Part shown: piece after piece, positions 21,138 to 33,500 of the stretch
Position numbering within the stretch: the first letter of the stretch is position 1
Layout: every line of letters starts with the position of its first letter
Made by a program: the position numbers and the translations under genes
Assembly (NCBI GenBank): GCA_032719365.1
Contig: CM064873.1
Location: 72,001 to 136,000 of the forward strand
Length of the DNA stretch: 64,000 bases
Direction of reading: 5' to 3'
Source: Prinsepia uniflora
Taxonomy: Eukaryota; Streptophyta; Magnoliopsida; Rosales; Rosaceae
The notes under the pieces: generated by a model
Database searches by the model: none
What the model was told of the DNA's origin: nothing
The model's input: only the letters and a program-made list of their open reading frames with translations

Positions 21138-23980
21138 TGTAACGACCCGTCCCGAATATCGGAATTTAATAATATTTAATTGTGATTTACTAATCTGGGA
21201 TTAGTGGGGCGATTTCGGACGAATTGTGCAAAATGACCGTTTTGCCCCTGGGTGTGGGCAAAACGTTGACTTTTAATTCGGATGGTCAAATGGACTTTGA
21301 CCGATGACCGTGACGTAGTTCGGGACGCCACGAGTTCATAGACAGGTGGCACGTTCGATTCCGACGTTCGTGGTGAAAGTTATGATGTACGGAAGTCCAA
21401 GGGCGTTTTCGTAATTTGGACGATATAAGGGGGAAATGTTGACTTTTTGACCGGGATGTCCGATGGCCGAGGGCCAAGGACCGTTACGGAGGTTTCGTCG
21501 ATACGAATTCAATGACAGGCGGCACGCATCAATCGGAGTCCGTATGACCGAGTTACGGGTCAGGATGCGTGAGGGGCATTTTGGTAATTTTCTGCACAAG
21601 GGCAGAATTGTAATTTTCTTCACGGGACACTGTTCCATTGAATTAGCCGTGAGGTGGATGCCTTGTGCGATCGATCCCATGTTTGTTTATCAATTAAATG
21701 ATGGAATTGGACCGGTTTGGGGTGGGATTGCACATGGGAATGAGTTGGCATCGATTGCACGACATGTGCACTGGGTTTTCTATGATTTTCTGGCCAGTGC
21801 GGGAACTTTTGCACAGTGGAAATTGGACACTTTTGGATGCCTTTAACGGCTAAATTGAATTAAAGGAATGAAGTGTGTGTCGAGGGCAGTTCACTGAGAT
21901 TGAGAGATGGAAGAATGGAGTGGAAATGGTGGAGGAATACTCAAAAACCCGAAACTGGGTTCTGGGGAATTCAAATTCGAATTTCCAGTTTCAGGCCAGC
22001 CCAAGCCTAATTTATGAGTGATTGAGCTTCCTGGAACTTCAACGAGTCGAACCAGATCAAATGGGGCAAGCTTGGGAGCTCCTAGGGCCGTGAACGGACA
22101 TGGTGGACGGCCGGAAAACTCGAGCTTGAGTTGTGACGATTGAGGTATTTTCGAGTTAAATTAATTATGCTAATTAGTTCGTATTAGTCCTTATTAACTT
22201 CCTGTGAAGTTAATTTGATTTTGGTTAAGGATTGGAGGAGCTCTGGTGATCGACCCGTTTTGGGTGATCACGGGATTGTCGACAAGATTGATCGACGGTT
22301 GATGCTAATCATGGACACAGAACTGAAATTGGTGGATTGGTGATTGTTGTAGGATCAAGAACGGATGGAATTGATATCGAATTGAGGGTGTTTGAAACGG
22401 ATCCTATCGCGGGTAATCTGACCCGTTTACCAGTCATTCGGGTGAAGAAGGAGCACTGTAGCAGGCGCGTGGCTTTCACGCGCAGCCACTCACGGCGGCG
22501 CGTGACGGCGCGTGGGCACGAATCTCGAGGTGAGGTCAACATGACTTTTATCCTATACATTGTAACGAACATTTTGGGATTGGTTTCGTGTCGATCGGAC
22601 ACCGTCTCGATATTGTTCGGGATGTCCGAAGGTTTTAAATCCAATTTAAAAATACTTAAAAATTCGGGAAAATTACGGGACTTGAATAGGATGTTAATGA
22701 TGAGGTTAGTGATCCTCTAAATTGATTTGAACAGGATTGGGAGTCCCGGTGATAGTGAGGTGGCCCGGGAGGGCCTATGGCACGCGTATCGAGGCGCTCG
22801 GTTAAACGGTCTGTGAGTGGACATTGGTTTTATAAATTCGATGCATGCATAACTGTTTCATGATTGTTATAATTGGGATTATATGATTTATTTTGGATAT
22901 CAGTGAATTTATATGTTTTCACGCTTTTCGAGGCGATTTACGTGTTTGCACGTGAATCGAGGTTTTCTGGATTTGCACTGATTTCCATAAATATGGATGG
23001 ATATGATTTCATGAAACGGTCACGGATTTGATAATGTGAAATCGGGCCAGGGGCCCAATTGAATTATGAAATCGGGCCAGGGGCCCAGTTAACTTATGAA
23101 TCGGGCCAGGAGCCCAGTTGACTTGTATATGTGATTTCGGGTCGGGGACCCTAAAATGGAATTGAATGAACTATTTCGGATTTGATTCAACTATTTGGAC
23201 TTATGACGGTTTTATGGAAATTCGGGGCAGGGCCCTTGTGATATTTTGGAAATGAATAATAAAATGTGTTCCATAAAACCATCTCGATATGAGGATATTT
23301 ATATCCTGGTCTCCTCCAAGTGTCGGGGACACTGGAGAAGTCACGGTGCATTGCCTGCGAGGGCTCATTGTACGGAGCTACCGGACCGTATAGTGATCCA
23401 GGAGCAGGATTGCTAGACGTCATGGACGTCAGACATCGGGGATGTCAGAGATATGGACCCGGTGAGACCCCGGGCAGCACGCGTTGCTTAATACCGTGAG
23501 ATATGACGTCTGGAACGTCAAGCGTCTAGGACGCTAGGCATCGGGGATGCCGGAGATGGAAAAATAATAAATGAATATTACTGGATTTATGAAATAACTC
23601 TTGGATTGACTTTTGGAATTTGAAACTATGCTTGGTTTCCGGGCTAAGGCCCTAATGGTTATTTCTAAATATATATGGGATTATTGGTTTTGGTGCGTGC
23701 ATATGATTTTACTGAGGGGCATAAATGTCTTATAAATGTTTTCATCAGACTTGTTTATTTTCGTCCACTCACAGCTTTTGTTTTCAATGCCCTTCAAGTT
23801 GATTCCGGATACGACTGCAGCAGAGACTTGAGCATCGCACACCTCCTCCATCGATCCTTACGCACTCTGGAAGCCCGTTTGGGCAATGGCAATCGGTTAT
23901 CCCTTGTCTGGCGCCTCTTGTCAGACGGGAGCACGTCACATTCCATGGTAATCCCGGGGGGATTGGGATGGGTCGTGTCA
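21138..23980 (+). mobile_element. 5' LTR of the complete LARD
   Basis: 2843 bp, TGTAACGACCCGTCCC to GGTCGTGTCA. It includes the duplicated U3 module (about 21237-21560), the hairpin at 22465-22483, and GGGCCAGGGGCCCA minisatellite units at 23040-23120. Long open frames in it recur in the 3' LTR at a fixed offset and in no protein family I recognise. Confidence 0.95.
22465..22483. repeat. Hairpin GCGCGTG / CACGCGC, loop GCTTT
   Basis: Perfect 7-bp stem with a 5-nt loop, repeated exactly at 29019-29037 in the 3' LTR. Confidence 0.8.
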
Positions 23981-23982
23981 AG

Positions 23983-23998
23983 TGGTATCAGAGCAGGT
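23983..23998 (+). other. LARD primer binding site (iMet tRNA)
   Basis: TGGTATCAGAGCAGG lies two bases after the 5' LTR. It is the standard complement of the initiator-Met tRNA 3' end. Confidence 0.9.
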
Positions 23999-26900
23999 TT
24001 TGCTCTTTTGTGCGCGAAGGACGAGGGTGTGATGTCTCTTTGGGCTGTTGTTCCGTTGTCAACCTGATAGATAGTTTTGGGTTGTATGGTGAATTGGGTG
24101 TGTTTGGCCCGATACGCCGTGCATTGATGCGATTCAACCCAGGTGGGGTTGTATATGATTAACTGGTAATGTGGGACCGTCGGTTCGGTCATGAGATGAT
24201 GAATTGTTGTGCCACTGGGCACAGCTAGGTTCAGGGAACCCCATTTGATTGGAAATGTGAAACTCAGTTGAGTATTGGTCTAAGTCTTGGACCCTAGTAG
24301 TGTTGGCTAGTGTACGGGTGTTGGTGCATCGGAGTTAGCCGATGACCTTCGTGGTGGAACCCACGAAGGAACCCACGTTGAATTGACGATTGGATTGGAT
24401 TGGACGTCTATACGATGTCAGGACCGCAGAGTCGGTCAGGTTGTGGATTTTACTGCAGAAGGCAGTTGGGTTCGGTGGAACCCTAGGGTGTGACCTTGGA
24501 ACCCTAATTTATAATTGATGGACCGAAAGGTGAACCTTAAGTGAGAATTTGTGCTGCGACGAGCGGCTGAGGTCATGGATGACCATGTGGATGACTCTAG
24601 TGAGTCTGGTCTGGATTATGGGATTCGATCCACGGATGCGGTTATGAGATAAAATATGGAATACCGTGTTGGATCGAATAGTAGTGTGATGTGTGGATAC
24701 GGATCTTGACAACGATGACTGTTGGTCGACAGTTGTGTCGAGATGACTGGCTATCGAGGGTATTTAGTGTGGTTTTAATACTTGGGGATGTTCAGGGAAC
24801 GTCCATTATCCTGATGTGCCAGTGGTCAAATTGGAGGTACCCATAGTCGTGGGGTACGAGTGGTGTTACGGGATCGTCATTCGTAATGAATGGAGATCCA
24901 GGGTAACAACCTTGCACACAGTGTGCTAGCATGGATGTTCGTGTGCTAGCATGGGTGTTCGTGTGCTATGTTTGGATGTTGGGATGGTGATACCTATATG
25001 CCAATACTAGTATGGATGCCTGTGTGCTGATACTAGTGTTGATGATGGTGCGCTGGTATTGGTACTAGCGCTGGTGCCGGTGTCAGTGAGTGTGATGACG
25101 ATGAGCCACCAGTTGGGGTGTGACTCTGTCATGATGAACAGATGATTGGTATCTGCGACTCAGTGGTGGTTGAGTCTTGGACTGGATGGGATCCAGTGGA
25201 GGTTGTGTCGTGTTGGGATAAGTCCTAACAGATTTATGATGTCAAGTGATGAATGGATAAAATGGTATGATTGAAACTTAGGGAATCTAGGGACGATGTT
25301 CCCTATGTCAGGCGAGTTGGTGGATTTGGGGAGTTGTGGTCAACTCCGAGATTGGTAAGTTTGTGTACTGCTTATATCCCCTGAGAGTACAAGGAAATTA
25401 TTGGAATTGGAAAAGTCGGGGAAACCATTCGTGGTATTGATGTGGGATTTTGTGATTGTGAATCACTTGAAACCTGAGAATTGAACCTGTTTAGGTTGTG
25501 ATGTGAGACGAAGGCAGTTGGGTATGCACATCCAGGCAGTGTTGTGGATATCCCGTTCGGAATCGGGATGTGTGCATACATGATTATTGACGGACGTGAG
25601 GTCCGAGTAATGAATTGATTTTGGACACGTGGTGGTCCAAGTGAGGTATGGACATGGTCAGTCCAGTGGTTGGACTTGACATCTCATTGGGAGCATGTCT
25701 GTTTCCAACATGGTTGGAACTCCCGATCTGGGGAGAGTTGTGATTGGGGGAACGAGAGGAGTGCTCGTTTCCGCATCAGTGATTGGTATTCCGAAGTCAT
25801 TAGGGTTGACTTCATATTTTCTGCCGTGGCAGATGATGATTGTTGCTACCAGTACGTTGAGCGTGTATTGGTAGGTGGACCCAGGTTTGGCCTTGGGTCA
25901 TTGGACACAAGCAGTTGTGTATGATTTTGGATTTGGTGGTGAAATGCGTGGTCATCTTTCCACCAAGAGGAATTTGGCAAAGGATTCTATTGAGGGTGTA
26001 AGACCCTACGATCAGCTTCCAGATGGATTGTTAGCTATGTGAGCATGTGTGGATCCCAGGTGGATCTGATTTGTGATGTTATCGACTTTGGTCGATGTGA
26101 CGATCTAGGATCGTGATGTTACTTGTCGGGTGACGTAGCGATGGATATGGATTGTGATCTTGATGATCCAGATGGGTGGAGAGTTTATCACTCTTACCTT
26201 GGTACGTGAGTCGTTAATGACGGGACTGAACTTCTTTTCGGAGTGAGTCCATATGGTTGTTACTCGGTTAAGTAGGTTTCCGAAGTGGTCGGATTTTGTC
26301 AAACTTTGACGTGTGAATATTGGGATTGGCTTCCCTATGAAGTCAATCGAGTGTTTTGTACAGGCAACCGATAGATTCGGTTATGTTACGTCTTGATGGA
26401 CGTAAACGAGATTTTGGGTTTTGGAATCGAATTTCTGGGTGACGACTCAGGATTCGATTGCGAAGCTCGAAAATGGATTACTGGATTTGGGTACGGAATG
26501 GTTATTCCAATGCTAGCTTACGGAATAATGATTTCGGATTCGGATTTGGAAATGGGTTGAAAATGTGATGTTTGGGTTTGGATTCGGAATTTCTTACGAA
26601 ATTGCGGATTCGGATTCGGAATTGGAACTAGATGACGGGTGGAGTTCGTTTTGTCTCATGTTGGGTTGGGCAAATGTACTCCATTATTGGAACGTGTTTG
26701 GCTATGACCTGGGTGGTTGTAGGCAGATTGATGGATTGATGTGCGTACAGGGTACGTTGTACGAGGATTGATACTTTGCAGGCTTGTTATGCCTGGTGAC
26801 GGTACATGGGTTGTACCAGTGGTGTGTGATTGAACGTGTTGGTGATCGGCTTGGTTCCGATATCATTGTTGTTTGTGATTGTGGACTGGACATTGGATAC

Positions 26901-27677
26901 TGTACGCGGTGCAGAGTGATTTTGTCGGGTTCAGTGATTGTGTGAGCAGGTGCTCTTGGCCACGGTTGGCTAGTGGAACCCCGGTATTGATATGTGTGAT
27001 CACTGCTGGGCTGGTATTCAATGTGTTCCAGTTACACCACTTGATTGAGTAAGTTGGCGGTATACGTACACTCGGGATGAGTGAGTTGGTGGTCAGAGTA
27101 ACCACGAGTAGCCTTGCGTGATGCTACTACGCCGTTATATTTTTCCAAGCGTCTTGGTTCGCTGAGGGAGTCGGCGATTATGGACATTGAGATTTATTTA
27201 TGTCGCAGGATGGGCTTGCCCTGCGAATTGAGATCATGTGGTTGATCTTGCGCTACATCGAGAGTGATGTAGTATGTGGTGTTGTCACGGATAGACAGAT
27301 GGTTGGGGCTTTATCAGGGTGGTAAAGTTTTGTGATGACAGTTTGACTAGTGGTGTCAGCATGGACTGACAAATGAGATTTGGTGACTCCCGACGGGAGC
27401 AAATGTAAGGATTTATTGGCAATGGAAAGGAACCATCTAGCTGAAGGAGTCAGCTAAATGGTTAAGCGATTTTATCGCGAATCAGGTGATTATGTCCACT
27501 CGAGGTGGTCGAGTGTTGTTGTTGTGACGTATGACTGTGATGGGATGTCTGGGTACAAACGAGGCCGGTGTTGTCCCAGTATGTGGGTGTACAAGTGTAC
27601 ACAGATGTGTGGTCGAATTGTTTTCCACAAGGTGGTTGTGGAGTAAGGTTATTGGTAATTTCGAGGACGAAATTCTT

Positions 27678-27691
27678 TAAGGAGGGAAGGT
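27678..27691 (+). other. LARD polypurine tract
   Basis: AAGGAGGGAAGGT immediately precedes the TG of the 3' LTR, serving as the plus-strand primer. It follows TTTCGAGGACGAAATT, a residual polyprotein end. Confidence 0.85.
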
Positions 27692-30564
27692 TGTAACGAC
27701 CCGTCCCGAATATCGGGATTTAATAATATTTAATTGTGATTTACTAATCTGGGATTAGTGGGGCGATTTCGGACGAATTGTGCAAAATGACCGTTTTGCC
27801 CCTGGGTGTGGGCAAAACGTTGACTTTTAATTCGGATGGTCAAATGGACTTTGACCGATGACCGTGACGTAGTTCGGGACGCCACGAGTTCATAGACAGG
27901 TGGCACGTTCGATTCCGACGTTCGTGGTGAAAGTTATGATGTACGGAAGTCCAAGGGCGTTTTCGTAATTTGGACGATATAAGGGGGAAATGTTGACTTT
28001 TTGACCGGGATGTCCGATGGCCGAGGGCCAAGGACCGTTACGGAGGTTTCGTCGATACGAATTCAATGACAGGCGGCACGCATCAATCGGAGTCCGTATG
28101 ACCGAGTTACGGGTCAGGATGCGTGAGGGGCATTTTGGTAATTTTCTGCACAAGGGCAGAATTGTAATTTTCTTCACGGGACACTGTTCCATTGAATTAG
28201 CCGTGAGGTGGATGCCTTGTGCGATCGATCCCATGTTTGTTTATCAATTAAATGATGGAATTGGACCGGTTTGGGGTGGGATTGCACATGGGAATGAGTT
28301 GGCATCGATTGCACGACATGTGCACTGGGTTTTCTATGATTTTCTGGCCAGTGCGGGAACTTTTGCACAGTGGAAATTGGACACTTTTGGATGCCTTTAA
28401 CGGCTAAATTGAATTAAAGGAATGAAGTGTGTGTCGAGGGCAGTTCACTGAGATTGAGAGATGGAAGAATGGAGTGGAAATGGTGGAGGAATACTCAAAA
28501 ACCCGAAACTGGGTTCTGGGGAATTCAAATTCGAATTTCCAGTTTCAGGCCAGCCCAAGCCTAATTTATGAGTGATTGAGCTTCCTGGAACTTCAACGAG
28601 TCGAACCAGATCAAATGGGGCAAGCTTGGGAGCTCCTAGGGCCGTGAACGGACATGGTGGACGGCCGGAAAACTCGAGCTTGAGTTGTGACGATTGAGGT
28701 ATTTTCGAGTTAAATTAATTATGCTAATTAGTTCGTATTAGTCCTTATTAACTTCCTGTGAAGTTAATTTGATTTTGGTTAAGGATTGGAGGAGCTCTGG
28801 TGATCGACCCGTTTTGGGTGATCACGGGATTGTCGACAAGATTGATCGACGGTTGATGCTAATCATGGACACAGAACTGAAATTGGTGGATTGGTGATTG
28901 TTGTAGGATCAAGAACGGATGGAATTGATATCGAATTGAGGGTGTTTGAAACGGATCCTATCGCGGGTAATCTGACCCGTTTACCAGTCATTCGGGTGAA
29001 GAAGGAGCACTGTAGCAGGCGCGTGGCTTTCACGCGCAGCCACTCACGGCGGCGCGTGACGGCGCGTGGGCACGAATCTCGAGGTGAGGTCAACATGACT
29101 TTTATCCTATACATTGTAACGAACATTTTGGGATTGGTTTCGTGTCGATCGGACACCGTCTCGATATTGTTCGGGATGTCCGAAGGTTTTAAATCCAATT
29201 TAAAAATACTTAAAAATTCGGGAAAATTACGGGACTTGAATAGGATGTTAATGATGAGGTTAGTGATCCTCTAAATTGATTTGAACAGGATTGGGAGTCC
29301 CGGTGATAGTGAGGTGGCCCGGGAGGGCCTATGGCACGCGTATCGAGGCGCTCGGTTAAACGGTCTGTGAGTGGACATTGGTTTTATAAATTCGATGCAT
29401 GCATAACTGTTTCATGATTGTTATAATTGGGATTATATGATTTATTTTGGATATCAGTGAATTTATATGTTTTCACGCTTTTCGAGGCGATTTACGTGTT
29501 TGCACGTGAATCGAGGTTTTCTGGATTTGCACTGATTTCCATAAATATGGATGGATATGATTTCATGAAACGGTCACGGATTTGATAATGTGAAATCGGG
29601 CCAGGGGCCCAGTTAATTTGTTGAATCGGGCCAGGGGCCCAATTGAATTATGAAATCGGGCCAGGGGCCCAGTTAACTTATGAATCGGGCCAGGAGCCCA
29701 GTTGACTTGTATATGTGATTTCGGGTCGGGGACCCTAAAATGGAATTGAATGAACTATTTCGGATTTGATTCAACTATTTGGACTTATGACGGTTTTATG
29801 GAAATTCGGGGCAGGGCCCTTGTGATATTTTGGAAATGAATAATAAAATGTGTTCCATAAAACCATCTCGATATGAGGATATTTATATCCTGGTCTCCTC
29901 CAAGTGTCGGGGACACTGGAGAAGTCACGGTGCATTGCCTGCGAGGGCTCATTGTACGGAGCTACCGGACCGTATAGTGATCCAGGAGCAGGATTGCTAG
30001 ACGTCATGGACGTCAGACATCGGGGATGTCAGAGATATGGACCCGGTGAGACCCCGGGCAGCACGCGTTGCTTAATACCGTGAGATATGACGTCTGGAAC
30101 GTCAAGCGTCTAGGACGCTAGGCATCGGGGATGCCGGAGATGGAAAAATAATAAATGAATATTACTGGATTTATGAAATAACTCTTGGATTGACTTTTGG
30201 AATTTGAAACTATGCTTGGTTTCCGGGCTAAGGCCCTAATGGTTATTTCTAAATATATATGGGATTATTGGTTTTGGTGCGTGCATATGATTTTACTGAG
30301 GGGCATAAATGTCTTATAAATGTTTTCATCAGACTTGTTTATTTTCGTCCACTCACAGCTTTTGTTTTCAATGCCCTTCAGGTTGATTCCGGATACGACT
30401 GCAGCAGAGACTTGAGCATCGCACACCTCCTCCATCGATCCTTACGCACTCTGGAAGCCCGTTTGGGCAATGGCAATCGGTTATCCCTTGTCTGGCGCCT
30501 CTTGTCAGACGGGAGCACGTCACATTCCATGGTAATCCCGGGGGGATTGGGATGGGTCGTGTCA
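27692..30564 (+). mobile_element. 3' LTR of the complete LARD
   Basis: 2873 bp. It is the same as the 5' LTR except for at least one substitution near its start (CGGGATTT versus CGGAATTT), one near 30382 (TTCAGG versus TTCAAG), and one extra 30-bp GGGCC-repeat unit near 29600. Confidence 0.95.
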
Positions 30565-30569
30565 GCTGA

Positions 30570-31282
30570 CGCGCTGAATTGGACTGGGCCGCACGGCTTG
30601 GACGCGGGCCGGACCTGGGGCTGGGCTTGCGGGCTTGCGGACTGGGCTGAATTTCTTTTTCTTTTTCTTTCTATTGGGCTGCAGCATTTTATTGGGTTTG
30701 GGCTGCACAATTAATTAATTTAATTAATTTAGTAATATTTCACCGAAATTCGTCCATAATTTATTTGTTAAAATTCCGATCGAGACGATTCTTTCGCCAA
30801 AATACTCCAAATTACAAACTTTATTTATTTAAACAAAAATAACACAAAATAAATTATTTTATCTATTTATTTAATATTTTAATATTAAAAGCTAAGTATA
30901 AAGGGTATAAAATAATATAAAATAATGCTTAATTGAGGACCTATCAGCCCGATACGGGATGACGCGTGGAAATCTATCCACCCTCGGTCTGCGTGACATA
31001 TGTCAGTACGCATATCGAGGAGTATTTGTCCCACATCGAAATTATGAAAATCGAACATCTCACTTACCCATACAAAAAGGGATACACATTTCCCAATAAA
31101 GGTAACTAATACTCACTATTTACTATTACTCTGCCAAATTTACCATTTACAGTTTTTTCTTACGAATAAAATTACTGACTTGACCGTCAGAGAATCTTAA
31201 GCCGGCACCACACCGGTGCTCGAACTAACGAAAAAACCCACTATTCTCCTAATTGACAAGTTACGAGAAAGGACACTCATCA
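30570..31282 (+). mobile_element. Probable old Tat-like LTR, right part
   Basis: This continues the sequence of 19362-21132 after the LARD. It has GACCTATCAG at 30946, TGTCCCACATCG near 31030, AAGGTAACTAA near 31100 and a GTCAGAG/CCGGCACCACACCGG block near 31190-31215, in the same order as 2910-3353. A TGGTGATTGGACGACG stretch after 31284 could be a degraded primer site. AT-rich sequence without features follows to about 31690. Confidence 0.45.
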
Positions 31283-31689
31283 TTTGGTGATTGGACGACG
31301 AATAATCAATAGTTGGAACATATAACGCTTCAACAACATGCAAATGGTAAAGTTAATAATCTATTAAATTTAGTATCTGATATTTCATATTAAATTTCAA
31401 TATTTAGCGATTTATATTAAAGTTTAAATATATACTTTATGTCGCACCTTTAAAATATCTTAAATTTATTAAAATATTTTATTTGTACCTACTGTTATAT
31501 TTTTCCATAAAATTTTATTAAATGATGTGGCGCATGTGACCCCTTTTAAAATGAATCATAAGGTGACTTGAAACAGTTATTTAAGTAATTTTGTTATAAC
31601 ATTGCTTTCAGATTATTTATTTATTTTTTACTCCAAATTACTTACTACTATATAGCCTAGTTTTTTTTTTTTTTTTTAATACTTACTCT
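31283..31689. other. AT-rich spacer, no gene seen
   Basis: No supported gene. It ends in a long T run (about 31662-31678) directly before the copia-B fragment. Confidence 0.5.
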
Positions 31690-33268
31690 CAAGCCCTGAA
31701 GGACCCTGCATGGCGGCATGCCATGTCCGATGAACTAAATGCCCTCATTCGCTCCCAGCCCCAACCAGAGTGTGGTCGGCAACAAGTGGGTTTTTCGTAT
31801 CAAACGAACCCCTACAGGTGTGGTTGACAGGTTTAAAGCTCGTCTAGTGGCCAAAGGATACCATCAACGACCAGGTGTGGATTTTCTGGACACTTTCAGC
31901 TCGGTGGTCAAGCCCACAACCCTTCGACTTGTCCTCTACCTTGCGGTGACTCAAGGCTGGCCCCTCCGGCAGCTTGATGTCAACAATGCCTTCCTACATG
32001 GCACCCTTACTGAAGATGTTTACATGGCCCAACCAACAGGCTTTGCTGATCCCGATAACCCCACCCATGTGTGCAAACTCCAGAAAGCCCTGTATGGTCT
32101 TAAACAAGCCCCCCGTGCCTGGTACAACGAGCTGCATGCCTTCCTCCTTGCTCAAGGGTTTACACCTGCCCTCTCGGATGCCTCCTTGTTCATCCTCTGC
32201 CAAGGTAACCATGTTCTGTATTTTCTGGTGTATGTCGATGATCTCATTGTGACAGGCAGCAATTCCTCTCTTATCACCGACTTCATCAACACCTTGGCTG
32301 CCAAATTTTCTGTCAAAGACCTAGGGGACCTTCATTACTTCCTTGGGGTGGAAGTCCTTCCCACTCCCACTGGTCTGTTTCTCTCGCAGCACAAATATGT
32401 CCGTGACCTCCTCACCACAGCTCGCATGGACGGTGCAAAACCAGTAGCCACCCCACTTGCGGTCTCTCCAGCACTCACTCTTACAGATGGCTCTCCCCCT
32501 GCTGACGCCACGCTGTTCAGAAAGCTGGTTGGCAGCCTTCAATACCTCAATCTCACCCGCCCAGATCTCTCCTTTGCTGTCAACAAGCTCTCCCAGTTCA
32601 TGCATGCCCCCACGGACACTCATTGGTAGGCCCTCAAACGCGTCCTGCGCTATCTCAAGGGCACCATGTTCTATGGCCTCCAGCTTCACTCCAGGTCTCC
32701 CAACCGTCTGCACGCTGTTTCTCACTCCCATAACCTCCATGCCTTTTCCGATGCCGATTGGGCAGGAGACCCCTCAGACCGTAAATCCACTACTGCTTAC
32801 CTGGTTTATCTTGGGGCCAATCTCATCTCCTGGAGTTCCCGGAAACAGAAGGCCGTTTCCAGGTCATCCACTGAGGCCGAATACCGTGCTGTGGCCTCCA
32901 CCACTGCTGAGCTGCTTTGGGTCCAATCCCTCCTCCGGGAGCTCAGTCTCTCCGTTGCTGGTCCACCAACCATTGCCTGTGACAACATTGGCACCGCCTT
33001 CTACTGTGCCAATCCCGTTCTTCACTCACGCATGGAGCATGTCGACACTGACTTCCACTTCGTTCGTGATCATGTCACTCGTGGTCTCCTCCAGGTCTCT
33101 CATGTCACGACGGATGATCAACTAGCTGATGCTCTTACCAAGCCACTGCCCCGCCCGCGTTTTCAGCTCCTACGTTCCAAGATTGGTGTCGTGGATGGCT
33201 CCACCATTTTGCGGGGGCGTATTAAGGACCTTGCCGAATCACAAGAGATTGAGAATTCTTCTCCCTGA
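31690..33268 (+). pseudogene. Copia-B pol fragment: reverse transcriptase and RNase H
   Basis: The fragment starts with ALKDPAWRHAMSDELNAL, then shifts frame near 31750 into NQSVVGNKWVFRIKR. Reverse transcriptase motifs follow intact: FKARLVAKGYHQ, RQLDVNNAFLHG, KALYGLKQAPRAWY and the catalytic YVDDLIVTG, then SVKDLGDLHYFLGVEV. A single TAG at 32627-32629 interrupts LSQFMHAPTDTHW/ALKRVLRYLKGT, where the family has Gln (CAG). The same frame then carries RNase H (DADWAGDPSDRKST, SSTEAEYRA, DQLADALTKPLP) to 33268. Gag, protease and integrase are absent, so the copy is 5'-truncated. Confidence 0.93.
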
Positions 33269-33500
33269 TTCGGCAAATCATATCTCTACAGGACTCAGCA
33301 AATCATATCTCTACAGGACTCATGCTTGATTTCTTCCTATTGTATTTCTTTCCTAGTTAGTCTCTACCACTACATACTTAGTTAGGACTCTACTTGTATA
33401 TAGCTAGTTAGGACTGTTAAACCCTCTGTATAAATAGGGCACTGCGAAGGAAAGTCATTCATTAAAATATAAAACAGAAACCTGTTTTAAATACCTTTTA
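33220..33500 (+). mobile_element. Copia-B 3' LTR (approximate)
   Basis: This follows a GCGGGGGCG polypurine tract (33211-33219). The expected TGTT start reads TATT. It contains two AAATCATATCTCTACAGGACTC copies (33277 and 33299) and a TATA-like TATAAATAGGG at about 33432. The right edge is uncertain. Confidence 0.55.

Larger units (their letters stand above)
21138..30564 (+). mobile_element. Complete non-autonomous Ty3/gypsy element (LARD), TSD GCTGA
   Basis: This 9427-bp element has two ~2.85-kb LTRs (21138-23980 and 27692-30564), an iMet primer site at 23983, a polypurine tract ending at 27691, and perfect GCTGA duplications (21133-21137 and 30565-30569). The 3.7-kb interior has no gag or pol frame longer than about 85 codons, so it must be moved by another element. 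Just before the polypurine tract it reads GNFEDEIL then a stop, matching the end of Tekay-like chromovirus polyproteins. I noticed only two base differences and one 30-bp repeat-unit difference between the LTRs, so the insertion is recent. Confidence 0.93.

Noticed and set aside
21463..21846. 127-codon frame in the LTR, repeated exactly at 28017-28400
   Set aside because: It is duplicated only because the LTR is duplicated. It is overlapped by other frames of similar size and shows no family features, and related LTRs do not keep it open.
22337..22720. 127-codon frame in the LTR, repeated at 28891-29274
   Set aside because: Same reasoning: an LTR shadow with low-complexity content and no recognisable domain. 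The solo LTR at 55547 keeps only a diverged, shorter version.
32321..32740. 139-codon minus-strand frame across copia-B
   Set aside because: It is antisense to intact reverse transcriptase motifs and is a shadow frame.
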